A stretch of 64,000 nt of DNA from positions 62,001-126,000 of the forward strand of contig JADHYV010000023.1 of assembly GCA_027604705.1 (NCBI GenBank). The letters run 5' to 3'. Below, piece by piece: positions 1 through 9,924 of the stretch. The notes under the pieces are model-generated. The model worked only from the letters and a program-made list of their open reading frames with translations, was not told the origin of the DNA and did not search any database. Every line of letters starts with the position of its first letter. The first letter of the stretch is position 1. This DNA comes from Allomyces arbusculus. Lineage: Eukaryota > Blastocladiomycota > Blastocladiomycetes > Blastocladiales > Blastocladiaceae. Position numbers and translations under genes: made by a program.

Positions 1-826
1 GCGAGTCTGACTCACACCCCACGTGAGGGTTCCACCGCACAGTTGTCCGGCGCAAGTCTGACTTGCGTTTTGCCCATCCACAGCCAGCCGGCGTTGACCT
101 TTCTACCACCTATTGTCCGAACAACCCTCGTTAGGGTGTGTATCAACACCATCAGCACCACGAACCAGCAGCAGCAGCACACCGCAACCGCCGCGACCAC
201 CGCCACGAACGGCGAATGACCACCCCGTGCGAAGTCCGCACCAGCGACGACCCCAACGACGACGCCGCACCGCCCACGACCGCGCGAGCCGCCCGCCGCG
301 ACGGTGGAATCACCCTCGCCGAACGCCTGTTCATCCAGGTGGAATCCAACGGATGGATCAGCGAGGCCACCCCCGGCCCGACCGCGAACGACCGCCAAAA
401 ACCGCCCAAACACCGCTAATCCGCAGCGCCTTTGCGAGGTCGCCGTGGGTTGGGACGATTGTGACCGCTGTGTGACCGGTTTGGGTGGTTTTTGGGACGG
501 CGAACGGCGGCCCGTGGGAAACGGAGTGCACGAAGAGACGACAGTCACTCGAAGCGAACGCTCTCCAATTCGCCCACACGATGTGGTCACTGCGATTTGG
601 CAACGGCGGCGCCAATACGACCGTTGTCGTCGTCGTAGCGGTCGCGATTGCGTTCTTGCGGCGGTCTTGCGGTGACTGTGCTGCGGTGACTGTGCTGCTG
701 CCACTGCTGCAGTACTCGCGTGGTTGCTTTGCCCGCGATTTGCTCTTTCCCTCGATCTTGAGCTGACCTCCGTCGATTCGCTCTGTACCACTTTCGCTGG
801 TTCTCACAGACTGGTCAACTTTCGCC
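1..826. other. Upstream flank of RPL9, no convincing gene
   Basis: I see no family match in this stretch. Several overlapping GC-rich open frames exist on both strands, which is expected at this base composition. The only one with a faintly protein-like composition lies about 219-419 on the plus strand (67 codons beginning MTTPCEVRTSDD) and it matches nothing I know. The last 100-200 bases are presumably promoter and 5' leader of the ribosomal protein gene that begins at 827. Confidence 0.4.
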
Positions 827-1556
827 ATGAAGGACATCTTCAAGCACCACGACATCACCATCCCCGAGGGCGGTACGTCGGGAGGCCGCGTAAACGCCGT
901 CAATTTTTCTCTTCGATAAAGAACCGGTTCAAACTGACGCCTTGCGCGATGTTCTAGTGACGGTCTCGTTCAAGTCGCGTTTCGTGACGGTGACGGGTCC
1001 GCGCGGTGAGCTCAAGAAGTCGTTCAAGCATGTCGACTGCGAGCTGCAGCGCCAGGGCAAGGACAAGATCCGTGTGCTCGTCTGGCACGGCGACCGCAAG
1101 CACGTTGCCTGCATCCGCACCGTTGCCTCGCACATTCAGAACATGATCAAGGGCGTGACCAAGGGCTTCCTCTACAAGATGCGCTTTGTCTACGCGCATT
1201 TCCCGATCAACGTCAACATCATTGAGGACGGCAAGGTCGTTGAGATCCGCAACTTCCTCGGCGAGAAAGTTGTGCGCCGCGTGAAGATGCTCGAGGGCGT
1301 CAAGGTGGAGCACTCGACGGGCCAGAAGGACGAGCTGATCCTCTCGGGTAACGACATCGAGAACGTGTCGCAGTCGGGTACGTTTTATTGGACTGGTGAT
1401 TCGCTGCCCGTGCGTTTGATGCGGAATCCTGATCTTAAGTTTCTCTCTCAAACAGCTGCCGACATCCAGCAGTCGACGCTGGTCAAGCGCAAGGATATCC
1501 GCAAGTTCCTTGACGGTATCTACGTCTCGGAGAAGACGACGATCGCCCAGGAGTAG
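827..1556 (+). CDS. RPL9: 60S ribosomal protein L9 (uL6)
   Basis: Structural protein of the large cytosolic ribosomal subunit, near the sarcin-ricin loop. Three exons join in phase: 827-872, 958-1377 and 1456-1556, with GT-AG introns of 85 and 78 nt. Exon 1 begins [15 protein letters not shown], and the join gives [20 protein letters not shown], a typical eukaryotic L9 N-terminus. The middle exon carries [14 protein letters not shown] and AHFPINVNI. The third join gives SQSAADIQQ, and the protein ends near [11 protein letters not shown]. The product is about 188 residues, normal for the family. Early introns are common in ribosomal protein genes. Identity is secure. Confidence 0.95.
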
Positions 1557-1704
1557 GCCGTGTCGCTGGTTGCTGCATGGTGAAAATACACGATTCTCGC
1601 CAACTTTTGTCTTGCTGGCTTTTACTCATCAGTTCGGCTTCACTTTTTTTGGTTTGCAAGTCTCTTTGTCTCTGTCTCCCTCTCGCTCGATTTTTTGGAC
1701 AAGA

Positions 1705-2299
1705 ATGAGCGCATCACATCCACCACCACCCGCAACTGCAACCGTGACTCCACTCAACCGCGATGACTTCAACCTCCTGCAACCGCTGCACGGCATCGTG
1801 AGCACGCTGCTCCGCGGTGACCCAAGCACAGCCGACACGATTGGTCCCGCTGTCAGTACCATGCCACCTGCCAGACTGTCGCCCAAACAGCAACTGACAG
1901 TCGGCCGGATACAGATCTACGAGCTCGAAAAAAAGTACCAGCATGCGCTGAATTGGCTCGACGCGGTCCCGGACAAGGACATGCCACTTGACGAGATGCA
2001 GGCGCGTGTCGACGCGAGCCGTACGATGCTTGCCAAGCGCCGGTACGTCGTTGAGCGCACAATTGATTCTTGGAACGAGCCAAGGCTGAAGCACTCTTAC
2101 CTGGTCGTTTAGCGACGCGTTCACCGGGTACCAGCAGCTTTTGCGCGACATGGTCGCCGACGCAGCGGCAGACCTTGTGCACCCGGCCGCGGACGGCGAC
2201 GGGACCGCCGTAGATTCGACGTCGGCAGCGGCGGCCCAGGTGCCAGCGGAGCACCGGGATGGGTCGCCGAGTGATTCAATGGACGTGACGATGGAATGA
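1705..2299 (+). CDS. MED9: Mediator subunit 9-like coiled-coil protein
   Basis: About 174 residues from two exons, 1705-2042 and 2113-2299, with a 70-nt GT-AG intron that restores frame at an Arg codon. After a Pro/Ala-rich start, residues 15-35 (DDFNLLQPLHGIVSTLLRG) resemble the MED9 motif written as FLPLVHNII in animals. A helical stretch then runs through LEKKYQHALNWLDAVP and the join LAKRRDAFTGYQQLLRD, where MED9 has a similar LLQKY segment. The tail is Ala-rich and acidic. MED9 sits in the middle module of Mediator and supports RNA polymerase II transcription. The family is short and weakly conserved, so an unrelated small coiled-coil protein is possible. Confidence 0.5.
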
Positions 2300-2472
2300 A
2301 ATGATGGTTGACACGATTTTGAGTGATGGAAAGCGTCGAGACATGGCAGCGCGACAGGCGAATCCGTGGAGATGATTCCATTTTAGAACGCACTGTCCAC
2401 CTTGGCCGTGGTCGCGGCACCTGTGCGACCTTCGAGTTGGTTGTTTGGCTCTTGATCAACCCGACCAGGCGC

Positions 2473-2568
2473 GCGAGTCTCGTCCTCGACCATGTCTCGG
2501 GTGCTGTCGCGCGCTCGCAGGCGAGTCTCGTCCTCGACCATGTCTCGGGTGGTGTCGCGCGCTCGCGG
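2473..2568 (+). repeat. 48-bp tandem duplication upstream of INTS7
   Basis: Two adjacent 48-base units (2473-2520 and 2521-2568) differ at only about two positions, and a third copy begins with gcgag at 2569. The repeat lies about 115 bases before the INTS7 start codon and after the stop of the MED9-like gene, so it is probably promoter or leader DNA. I see no protein-coding reason for it. Confidence 0.85.
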
Positions 2569-2683
2569 GCGAGCTCCGATTGTGTGAGCGCATTTGGACC
2601 ACAACTTGTTGCAACACGATCAGACGGCCACAGACACCTACATCGACAACTGGCCAACATTGATCGACCGTGATCGCAACACG

Positions 2684-5600
2684 ATGGTGGTCGTCAACGG
2701 CGCGCACAACGCGCAGCTCGACCAAGGGTTCGTGCAACTCGAGGCCATCCCGCGAGGCGGCATCAGCCACCACGTTCCAGAGATTCTTGACCTGGTCCAG
2801 CACGCACCCTATCCGCCGCTGATCGTGCATGGGTTCGACCGCATCTTTCGCGATTTCCTCGAAGTGAGGTGCGTTCGTTCGTGGTCTAGGCCGTTAGGCC
2901 GACCGCGTGGCAGTATTGAGGTGGAGAACGCGGGGCTGATTGTTGTACCCGCAGTGGAGCGGCAGATTCGACCAAGTGCCTCGTTCTCGTCGAGCTCGTG
3001 CGCAAACTTGAGTTTACCCTACCGCGGATCCAAGGCGTACGCCCGGAAATTTTTGCGCAGACGCTGCTCAAGTGCTTTGACCAGAACAGTCCTGAGACGT
3101 GGGTCTGGACGTTGCGGTACGCACAACGACGCGACGCGGTCCCACCCCAGTGGATCCAGTCTGACTCGCGCCGGCCGCATGTAGAATCTTGGGCCATACG
3201 ATGCCCATCATGAGCGAATGCGACCTCGCGTTCCACTACACGATGCTGTGCTTTTTCCACAGCGATGTCGAGTTTACTGCCGCGACCACGCTCGCCCGAG
3301 CCCTGATCAAGCAGAGCGCCACGTTCTCGGGATTCTTTGCCGACTGGTTGTTTGCACATTTCGAGGACTTGCCACTTGCACGCCAGCGTGCCGCACTTCT
3401 GCTCGTCGGCCACGTGAAGGGCCCGTTTGCGGTCGTCTCGCAGCTCAAGGACACGCTTCTCGCGTGGATCAATGACATTGACCAGAACCGCGCGCGCGCG
3501 TTGGTCGAGCACTCTGCCACGGTGAGTGACGTCTCGCCACCTACCGCTGCGGGTGACAACGACCGCGATCGGGCCAAGTTGCGGCGGTACCTCGAGTGCA
3601 CCGTCCTCGCCGTGATACGGCGCCTCCCGACCGTCACCGACGACGACGTGGCCGTGATCGAGCGCGGCGCGCAAAGCAACTCCCCGCTCGTGCAATGCTG
3701 CGCGATCGAAACGCTCGCTATATTCCCATCCGTGCACGCGGCATGCGCACATACCAAGGTCATGAAATTCCTGGCCGAGGGCGGCGACGGCGCACACCCC
3801 AAAGTGCTCACCGCGATACGGCGACTCGCCATCCGCATCACGCAGAACACGATCGCCGACAAGCAACCGCCCGCGTTCCCCATCAAACTGATGACTGCCA
3901 ATCCGCACGACACCGCCGCGCTCGCCCTTATCACTGCTGCCGCTCCGCTCATGGACGGCGCTAATATCGTTGTGACCGTCACGGGCCCCGGGTGGATGCG
4001 CCCACCCTTGGGTGGGGACGTCGTGGAACACACGCGCGCGCGGTCCCGCGCGCTCGTTGCCGCGGCCACGGTCGCGGCCGACGCGGGTGAAACCGCCGTG
4101 GCGGCCGACATTGTGCGACACATTTTCCAGCTCCTGCGTGCGCACCCGGACTCGGCCGATGCCGAGAACAAAATCTATGCGCGCGCGCTCGCGGCAGTGA
4201 CCCGGTTCCTCGGCAGTGCCGGGAACGACCCGCCCAAGGCGCTCGCGATCGACGAGTGGCAGGCGCTGCTGGACTGCGCCGTCTACCAGGGCCAGCGGCG
4301 TGGAAGCGACGGGCACCGCGTGACGGACGCAACGGACATGGCCGCCTCGCTCGTGCGCGCGCTGATGAACCGCGCGGATACGGCGCCGACGGCGGCGGCG
4401 GGGACGCCGTTCCGGTGGCCTGCGGCAGTGGGAGACATCCCGCCGCTGATTGCGATATTGGGGCCCTGGCACGCGTTCCGGGTGGCATGTACGGCGGTCT
4501 TGGAACCAGGCGCGAGCCAGGCGTGGAAATCGGCTGCGTCCGTGACCTTGCTCGCGCTCGCGCAGGCGGCGCGGTCGAAACGCGTCGAACACTGGACGCG
4601 GCATCTCGCGCACGTCGCGATCGGCCAGGCCGCGGCGCTCGCGCAGGACGCGGTTGCGGCCGAGACCGCGTGGCGCGCGGCGGCGGCGCTGTTGGAGCCC
4701 GAGGTGGTCGCGTTCCAGGCGGCGTTGCTCGCCGTCGACGCCGACGTGGCGGCGATTGTGCCCGTCATCCGCGCGGCGCTGGGCGAATTTATGCGGCTGT
4801 GGCCGCGGACGGCGGTCCGTCCACCTGCGACACCACGGATGGTGGTGCGGTCCGCACTGCAGACGATGACCGAGTTGGTCGTGCAGTGTCGCGATCTCGC
4901 GGCGCGGTACGAGTACCTCGTCACGAGTTTCCAGGATATGGATACGGTGTCGCGAATGGTGCTCAGGCAGCGCGGGCAGTTGATGGTGCAGGTCGGGGTC
5001 GCCATCGAGCAGTGGGCGGCGGCGGCGGTCGGTGGGGCCGTGTTTGAGGACATCGTGCGTGGTGGGACCATGGTCCGAGATGAAATGGAGCGGCGGGTCG
5101 TGTTGCTAGGCGCGGTGCCGCCGTATTACTTGCGCACGTTCTGTTACTGGAACGTCGAGGTACGACGTTGTCGCTTTCTTGTTGTCGCTGCCATCTCCTG
5201 GGGCTGCTTATTTGACATGACGCGACGTAGGTGTCGGTAACCCCAATGGTATCGATCAAGCAACCGCTCACGGTCCCGCCCCGGTGCGATGCAACGTTTC
5301 AAGTGTTTGGGCAAGCGCTCTTCCTCAAGGGCCACACGCTGCCGCCATTTGAGCGCGGCGAACTGCTCGTGCTCGTCTCGCCCAACTCGCTGCGGCGCGC
5401 GCTGACCACCGACCTGGCACGGCGACAGCGCGTGTTTGCCCTTACGACACTGACGGACGCGGTACGGCATTCCAGAGCTCACCCACGATAGTCGATCTGT
5501 CTTCTGACCGCCAATCCATCCATATGTCTAGCCCCTGGCGCACCTCAAGCACTACCTGCACGTGCACTGGCACCAAACCTACCCGATCGAGCTCACGCAC

Positions 5601-5795
5601 CGTACGTTCCGGCAGGCCGTCGCGATTCCGGCGTCCGTGCTGGCTTCGGCGGTGCATGGGCAGCCGGGTGGGCTCGTGTATGTGACGCTGATCACGCGAC
5701 TGCGGATGCCGCCCACAGACGCGACTGATTTCGAACCCGGGTGGTGGGAGTGCAGCCGCGTAGAGGAGTTTGAAGTGCATCTGGTGGGCAATTAG
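2684..5795 (+). CDS. INTS7: Integrator complex subunit 7 (INTS7)
   Basis: Alpha-solenoid (HEAT-like) subunit of Integrator, the nuclear complex that cleaves snRNA and promoter-proximal polymerase II transcripts. Five exons join in frame: 2684-2868, 2955-3116, 3185-5159, 5231-5461 and 5532-5795, giving roughly 938 residues, close to the animal length. Landmarks parallel remembered INTS7: an N-terminal QLEAI segment, then KCLVLVELVRKLEF, WTLRILGHTMPIMSE, the late helix CRDLAARYEYLVTSFQDMD, and the C-terminal domain opening with VPPYYLRTFCYWNVEVSV. Integrator is missing from Dikarya, so this is phylogenetically informative. The ATG at 2684 follows a short open stretch, so an earlier in-frame start is possible. 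INTS9 lies about 43 kb downstream in this window. Confidence 0.8.
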
Positions 5796-5856
5796 TGAAA
5801 GGGCGGCCCAGGGCGGCACTGAGGTGACCCAAAACAGACATGTTCAAAAAACAAGA

Positions 5857-6976
5857 TCACTGCTGTCCCGCTGCTGCGCTCGCGGCGGCCACGGCCTCGT
5901 TGATCTGCGTGAGCAAGAACCGGTACAGCTCGGCCGCATTCTCCTGCGGGAACGTGAGCGACTTGAACGGCGGGCACCAGTCTGGCGCGGAAATCGGATC
6001 AAACTGGAATGCGTCATTTTGCGCGGCCCGCGCCAAGGTCTCGCGGCGGTTATTCGTCAAGGTTTGCCGCCGGTCCACGTGGTGGCTGTTGGTGAAGGGC
6101 GTCAATTCAAAAACGACGACGCCGCCATCGTCGTCGAGGTGCTGCGCGCATCGCACGGCGCCGTGGTCGGTGATTGAGACGTGCAGTTTGGTCAATTTCG
6201 TGAAGACGTTGAGCAGGTACTGCGCCTCGGCGAGCGGGCCGGTCGTGGCGTCGTCGTCGTCGTCATCCATGTCGGTTGGGGCAATTCCGGCAGAAACGAG
6301 TTGCCCGCGCAAGTGCGTGTTTTCGGCAGCGAGGTGGTCGTGCGACTCGTGCAAAGTCTCGACCTGGTGCTGCAGGTCGCGGAGTTCTTGTGCGGCTTGC
6401 AGGCGCGCGGTTTCGGAGACTGTGCAGGGGGATGGCCAGACTGAATCAGACAGAGTGCGTCGGAAGATGGCAAGCATCGCGTGCGTGCGTACTGTTGACG
6501 GCCTCCTTGGCAATTGCCAGCTCGTCCTCGAGCTCGTTATGCGCGCGCAACTCGTCAATTATGGCGCGCTGTCGCTCAATTTCGAGGTAGGCGGCACGTA
6601 AGGCGGCGCGCAGGTCCTCGTTCTCCTGCTCAATGACGGCCATGTTGGCGGCGAGCGCATCGGTCTGAATGACCTTGTGGTACTTGAACGTGGTGTCGAT
6701 GCCGTCGTCGTCGTCGCCGACGGCAACGTCGACAGCCTCGGCCATGGCATAGTCGTGGTCGTCATCGGAGTCGTTGTTGTGCGCGGCCGGCGGAGATGGC
6801 GGGCGGGGTGGGGAAGACGGAGTAGCGACGGTGTCGTTGGCAGGTGCCGGCTCCGGTGCTGATGCTTGAACATCAGTGCCGGGGATCGCATGCGGCGGAC
6901 TTGGCGGATTGGCGGTGGCCGCAGTGCGGGTCGGGCTGGTGGTGGCAGGCACGGTCGACGGAGCGCCGTTGATCAT
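5857..6976 (-). CDS. Csm1/Pcs1-like (monopolin) coiled-coil protein
   Basis: About 349 residues from two exons on the minus strand, 6976-6491 and 6419-5857, joined by a 71-nt intron (join AVNISETARLQAAQEL). The N-terminus is low-complexity and acidic. A long coiled coil follows, built from LEIERQRAIIDELRAHNELE and then LRDLQHQVETLHESHDHLAAE. The C-terminal globular region begins NVFTKLTKLHVSI and finishes with PFKSLTFPQENAAELYRF, a close echo of the Csm1/Pcs1 C-terminal domain, where a phenylalanine-proline turn precedes the last helix. Csm1 homodimers bridge kinetochore proteins in meiosis I, and Pcs1 clamps microtubule sites. Its 3' end faces INTS7, 61 bases away. A kinetochore protein of the related Spc24/25 fold is the main alternative. 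Confidence 0.6.
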
Positions 6977-7288
6977 GGTGCCGAATGCATGCAGTGCCTT
7001 GTGCTCAAGGAGGCCGTGGTGAACGCTGGCGTGGCGCAAATTCGATTCGACGACGACAGGCGACGGCCGGATCACAAAGTGTGGTGGTGGTGCGGTGGAT
7101 GCGGTGGACTGGACCTGCACGGGTTCACGTCACTCCTCGACAGGCGTGGCAGGCTCCCCGGGCAGGACGCGCCGCCTCCATCGACTCACGGCAAGCGATC
7201 ACACCCTCAGAGCACCACGGCGCGGACTCAACGAAGCGGCCAGGGCCGATGCAGCAGACGCGGCAGCAACCCGGCGCAGTGCACCACA

Positions 7289-9792
7289 ATGAACCACGCC
7301 GCCGCCGCTGCTGACGACCCGGCGCTGCCTGCCGTCCTCGCCGCCTTACGTGCGCGCGGCATCCAAGTCCACCCCGAATGGCCCGCGCAATGCCTCGAGT
7401 TTGTGCGCGCCAGCACCGTCCCGCCGCCCGTTCGCCATGCCGACTTGGAACGACTTGTGCTCGACCAGTACTTGCTCGCCGACCTGCGCCACGTTGCCGT
7501 GCCTGCACTGCCACCGCATGCTGCCAGCTTTGACCACACCAACCTGGTCATTCGCAACACCGTGTTGCAAATCATGGCCATTGACGAAGTCGGCGAGTCG
7601 ACGTTGCGGGTCGTCGATGCGCTCGAGGCCCTGCTTGCCTACAACAAGGCCGCGGCCATTGGGCAGCCGCCTCCACCGCCGAATGCTCGCGGTCGTGGTG
7701 GAGGACGTGCACGAGCGCGCGCGACTGCACCGACGATCCCGCGCACGATGCTCAAACTCTACTTGACAGACGGGCATACAGACTTGGTCGGGATGGAGTA
7801 CCAGCCCATGCCGTTCTTGTCGCTCTTGATGCCCTTGGGCGCCAAGGTACCTGCTCGCTCACCATGTGCGACAGTTGCATGACCGACGCAAGCTCATTTC
7901 GACTTGATCCGCGCAGATTCGCGTCGAGAACGCGCGCTGCTCGCGCGGCGTCCTGTTCTTGACTCCGGAAACGACGCAGTTGCTCGGCGGCGAGGTCGAG
8001 GAGCTCAAGATCACGATGCCGGACCTGATTGCGCGGCTCAAGGCCAAGATTGGGTGCGTGCTGCTCGCGCGCAAGTCTCGGTCTAAGACACCGGCCCGGC
8101 TCACTCCAAGACACACCGTAGACTGCGCGAGCACCCCAACGCCGCACGTGCGCCGCCCGGGCCCGTCGACCGCATGGCCAACCAGTTTCTGATTGACCCG
8201 CCCGACATGGCCGACATGGAGGACCCGGACGAGGCGCCGCTCCCGATTGCCACACTCGCCGATGCGCAAAATGACCATGACGACGGCGCCGGTCCACCTC
8301 CTCCTCCGGCGTGGCCAGGTGCGCGACCTCCTGCCCCTCCTCCTCACCATCTTCCCGCTTGGCCAGCAGCGCCTCCGCCGCTCCCGCCGCCGCCGCGGCA
8401 ACCTCTTGTCCCTCCACGACCTGCTCCTCCGCGTCCTGCTCCTCCGCGACTTGCTCCTCCGCGACCTGCTCCTCCACCGCCCCCACATGTTCCAGTGTGG
8501 GATCGGCCGGGTTCCGCTCCAGCACCCGCGCCGCCACGACCTCCCTTGCCTGCGGCGCCGCCGGTACCATGTCCCGATCTATTGTCATACGCTGCGCAAC
8601 CAGCACTGCAGTCCGTTCCACCCGCATCGTATGGATCACGGCCAATATCGGCAGTCTCGGCGCCACCATGGCCTCCAGCAGCAACTGCACCACCACCAGC
8701 TACCTGGGCACCTGCACGATCGTGGAGCAATGGTGCTGCATCCGCTCCGCCACCTCCTCAGCAGCCATCACCGTCACCACCGGCCTCGAAGTTTCCTCCT
8801 GCTGTGCCGCCGTCTGTGCGACCACCGCCGCCCGCACACGATTCTGGATATCGCTCGTTTGCCGCGAGCGCACTTGAGCCCATGACTGTCAATGGCAACA
8901 GAAGGCATGACAGTTTTGCAAACACCTGGCCCTCTTCACGCCTTGGCTCTAACCAAACCTCCCCTCTGGTCGCGACATTAGCCCCTGGCCCATATCCAAT
9001 TGGCCCTCGTCCGGCTCTTCCGACCCGCTCCCACCGCCGCCATCCGACCCGTCGACAACAGTCCCCAGCGGTCCAACTGGCCGAATTGTCTTGCGCCCGC
9101 GTGCCGTTGCACCCCGTGCGTCGTCTGTCGGATCCAGCGGCACCGCGTCGATACGTGGGTCAGCCGATTCGCCTGTGGCAACACTGCCCACGTCTGGTGC
9201 AGCGGATCCGGTCGCGGTCCCAACCCGAGTCAAACGGGCATCGATCGGTGGTAGTGACGCGCGTCCACCACCTGTCAAGCGGCCGAAGGTGGATTTGACG
9301 TTGTCGCCGCCCACGTCGAGCATGTCGGCCCCGACGACCGCGCCAGTGCAGACGTTACCCGTTGCGCAGCCGGAGCGCGTTGCATTTCGCGTACGCGTAC
9401 TCTCGTCATCTCTCCTTTCGCTTTACTATCCCCTCTAACTCACCCTCCCCTCGCCACCCTAGTGCACTGCGATCGGCCAGACCGGGTTGCACATTCGCCC
9501 GAACCCGCACAACAAGAAACAGGTACAGGCGATTATCCCACTCATCGTCGCGCCCACTGGCGAGGTTCTCTACGCAATTGGCAACGAGCCCGTGCTTGGC
9601 AAGTTTGTCGACTTGGCCGCGTGGCGCGCGACGCGCGACCAAGCGCACTTCATGCCCCTGAAACAGGGTCTTGTGCCCGCGCTGGTCGAGCACATGGTGT
9701 ACCTGACGCGCGTGCCGGACCCGGGCGGGGTCGCGTTTCAGACCAAGGCACTGACGGGGCGCGCTGAGTGGGAGCTGGTCGCGTGGGAATAG
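7289..9792 (+). CDS. RMI1: RecQ-mediated genome instability protein 1 (RMI1)
   Basis: OB-fold scaffold of the Sgs1/BLM-Top3-Rmi1 dissolvasome, which decatenates double Holliday junctions. Exon 1 (7289-7846) carries the helical N-domain and the start of the OB fold (RTMLKLYLTDGHTDLVGMEY). Exon 2 (7917-8053) continues GAKIRVENARCSRGVLFLTP, a hallmark RMI1 strand pair. From 8122 a long Pro-rich linker runs to about 9390, ending in a basic KRPKVDLTLSPP patch. The last exon (9463-9792) encodes a folded domain of about 109 residues that I cannot name, perhaps a second OB fold. Somewhere between about 8890 and 9000 the coding frame changes by one step and I found no clean intron. This is either an unrecognised splice or a sequence indel. 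Confidence 0.8.
8417..8476 (+). repeat. 15-bp proline-coding tandem repeat in RMI1
   Basis: About four degenerate copies of a 15-base unit (cgacctgctcctccg) lie inside the RMI1 linker exon. In frame they encode repeats of PPRPA/PPRLA. The expansion keeps the reading frame because the unit is a multiple of three. It is probably a disordered spacer between the N-terminal OB fold and the C-terminal domain. Confidence 0.8.
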
Positions 9793-9924
9793 TGAAATGA
9801 TGGGTTTTGGAGAAACAAATTGGTTGTCAAACGTTGTCAGACGCTGTCAGATCAGGACACAAATCACGGTCGCGCGGCTCTTCAACACCTCGCTCTTCTC
9901 CGCAAGTCGCGAATCGCTGCTGCA

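Noticed and set aside
2886-4613. 575-codon minus-strand open frame opposite INTS7
   Set aside because: Basic, low-complexity text without family likeness; it mirrors the codon bias of the well-supported INTS7 exons on plus.
5720-5750. ttcgaaccc resembling a tRNA B box
   Set aside because: It lies inside the INTS7 last exon and no cloverleaf can be drawn around it. No tRNA gene found in the window.
6866-7288. Plus-strand frame extending upstream of RMI1
   Set aside because: It is open by composition and antisense to the Csm1-like exon 1. The ATG at 7289 starts the family-like N-domain.
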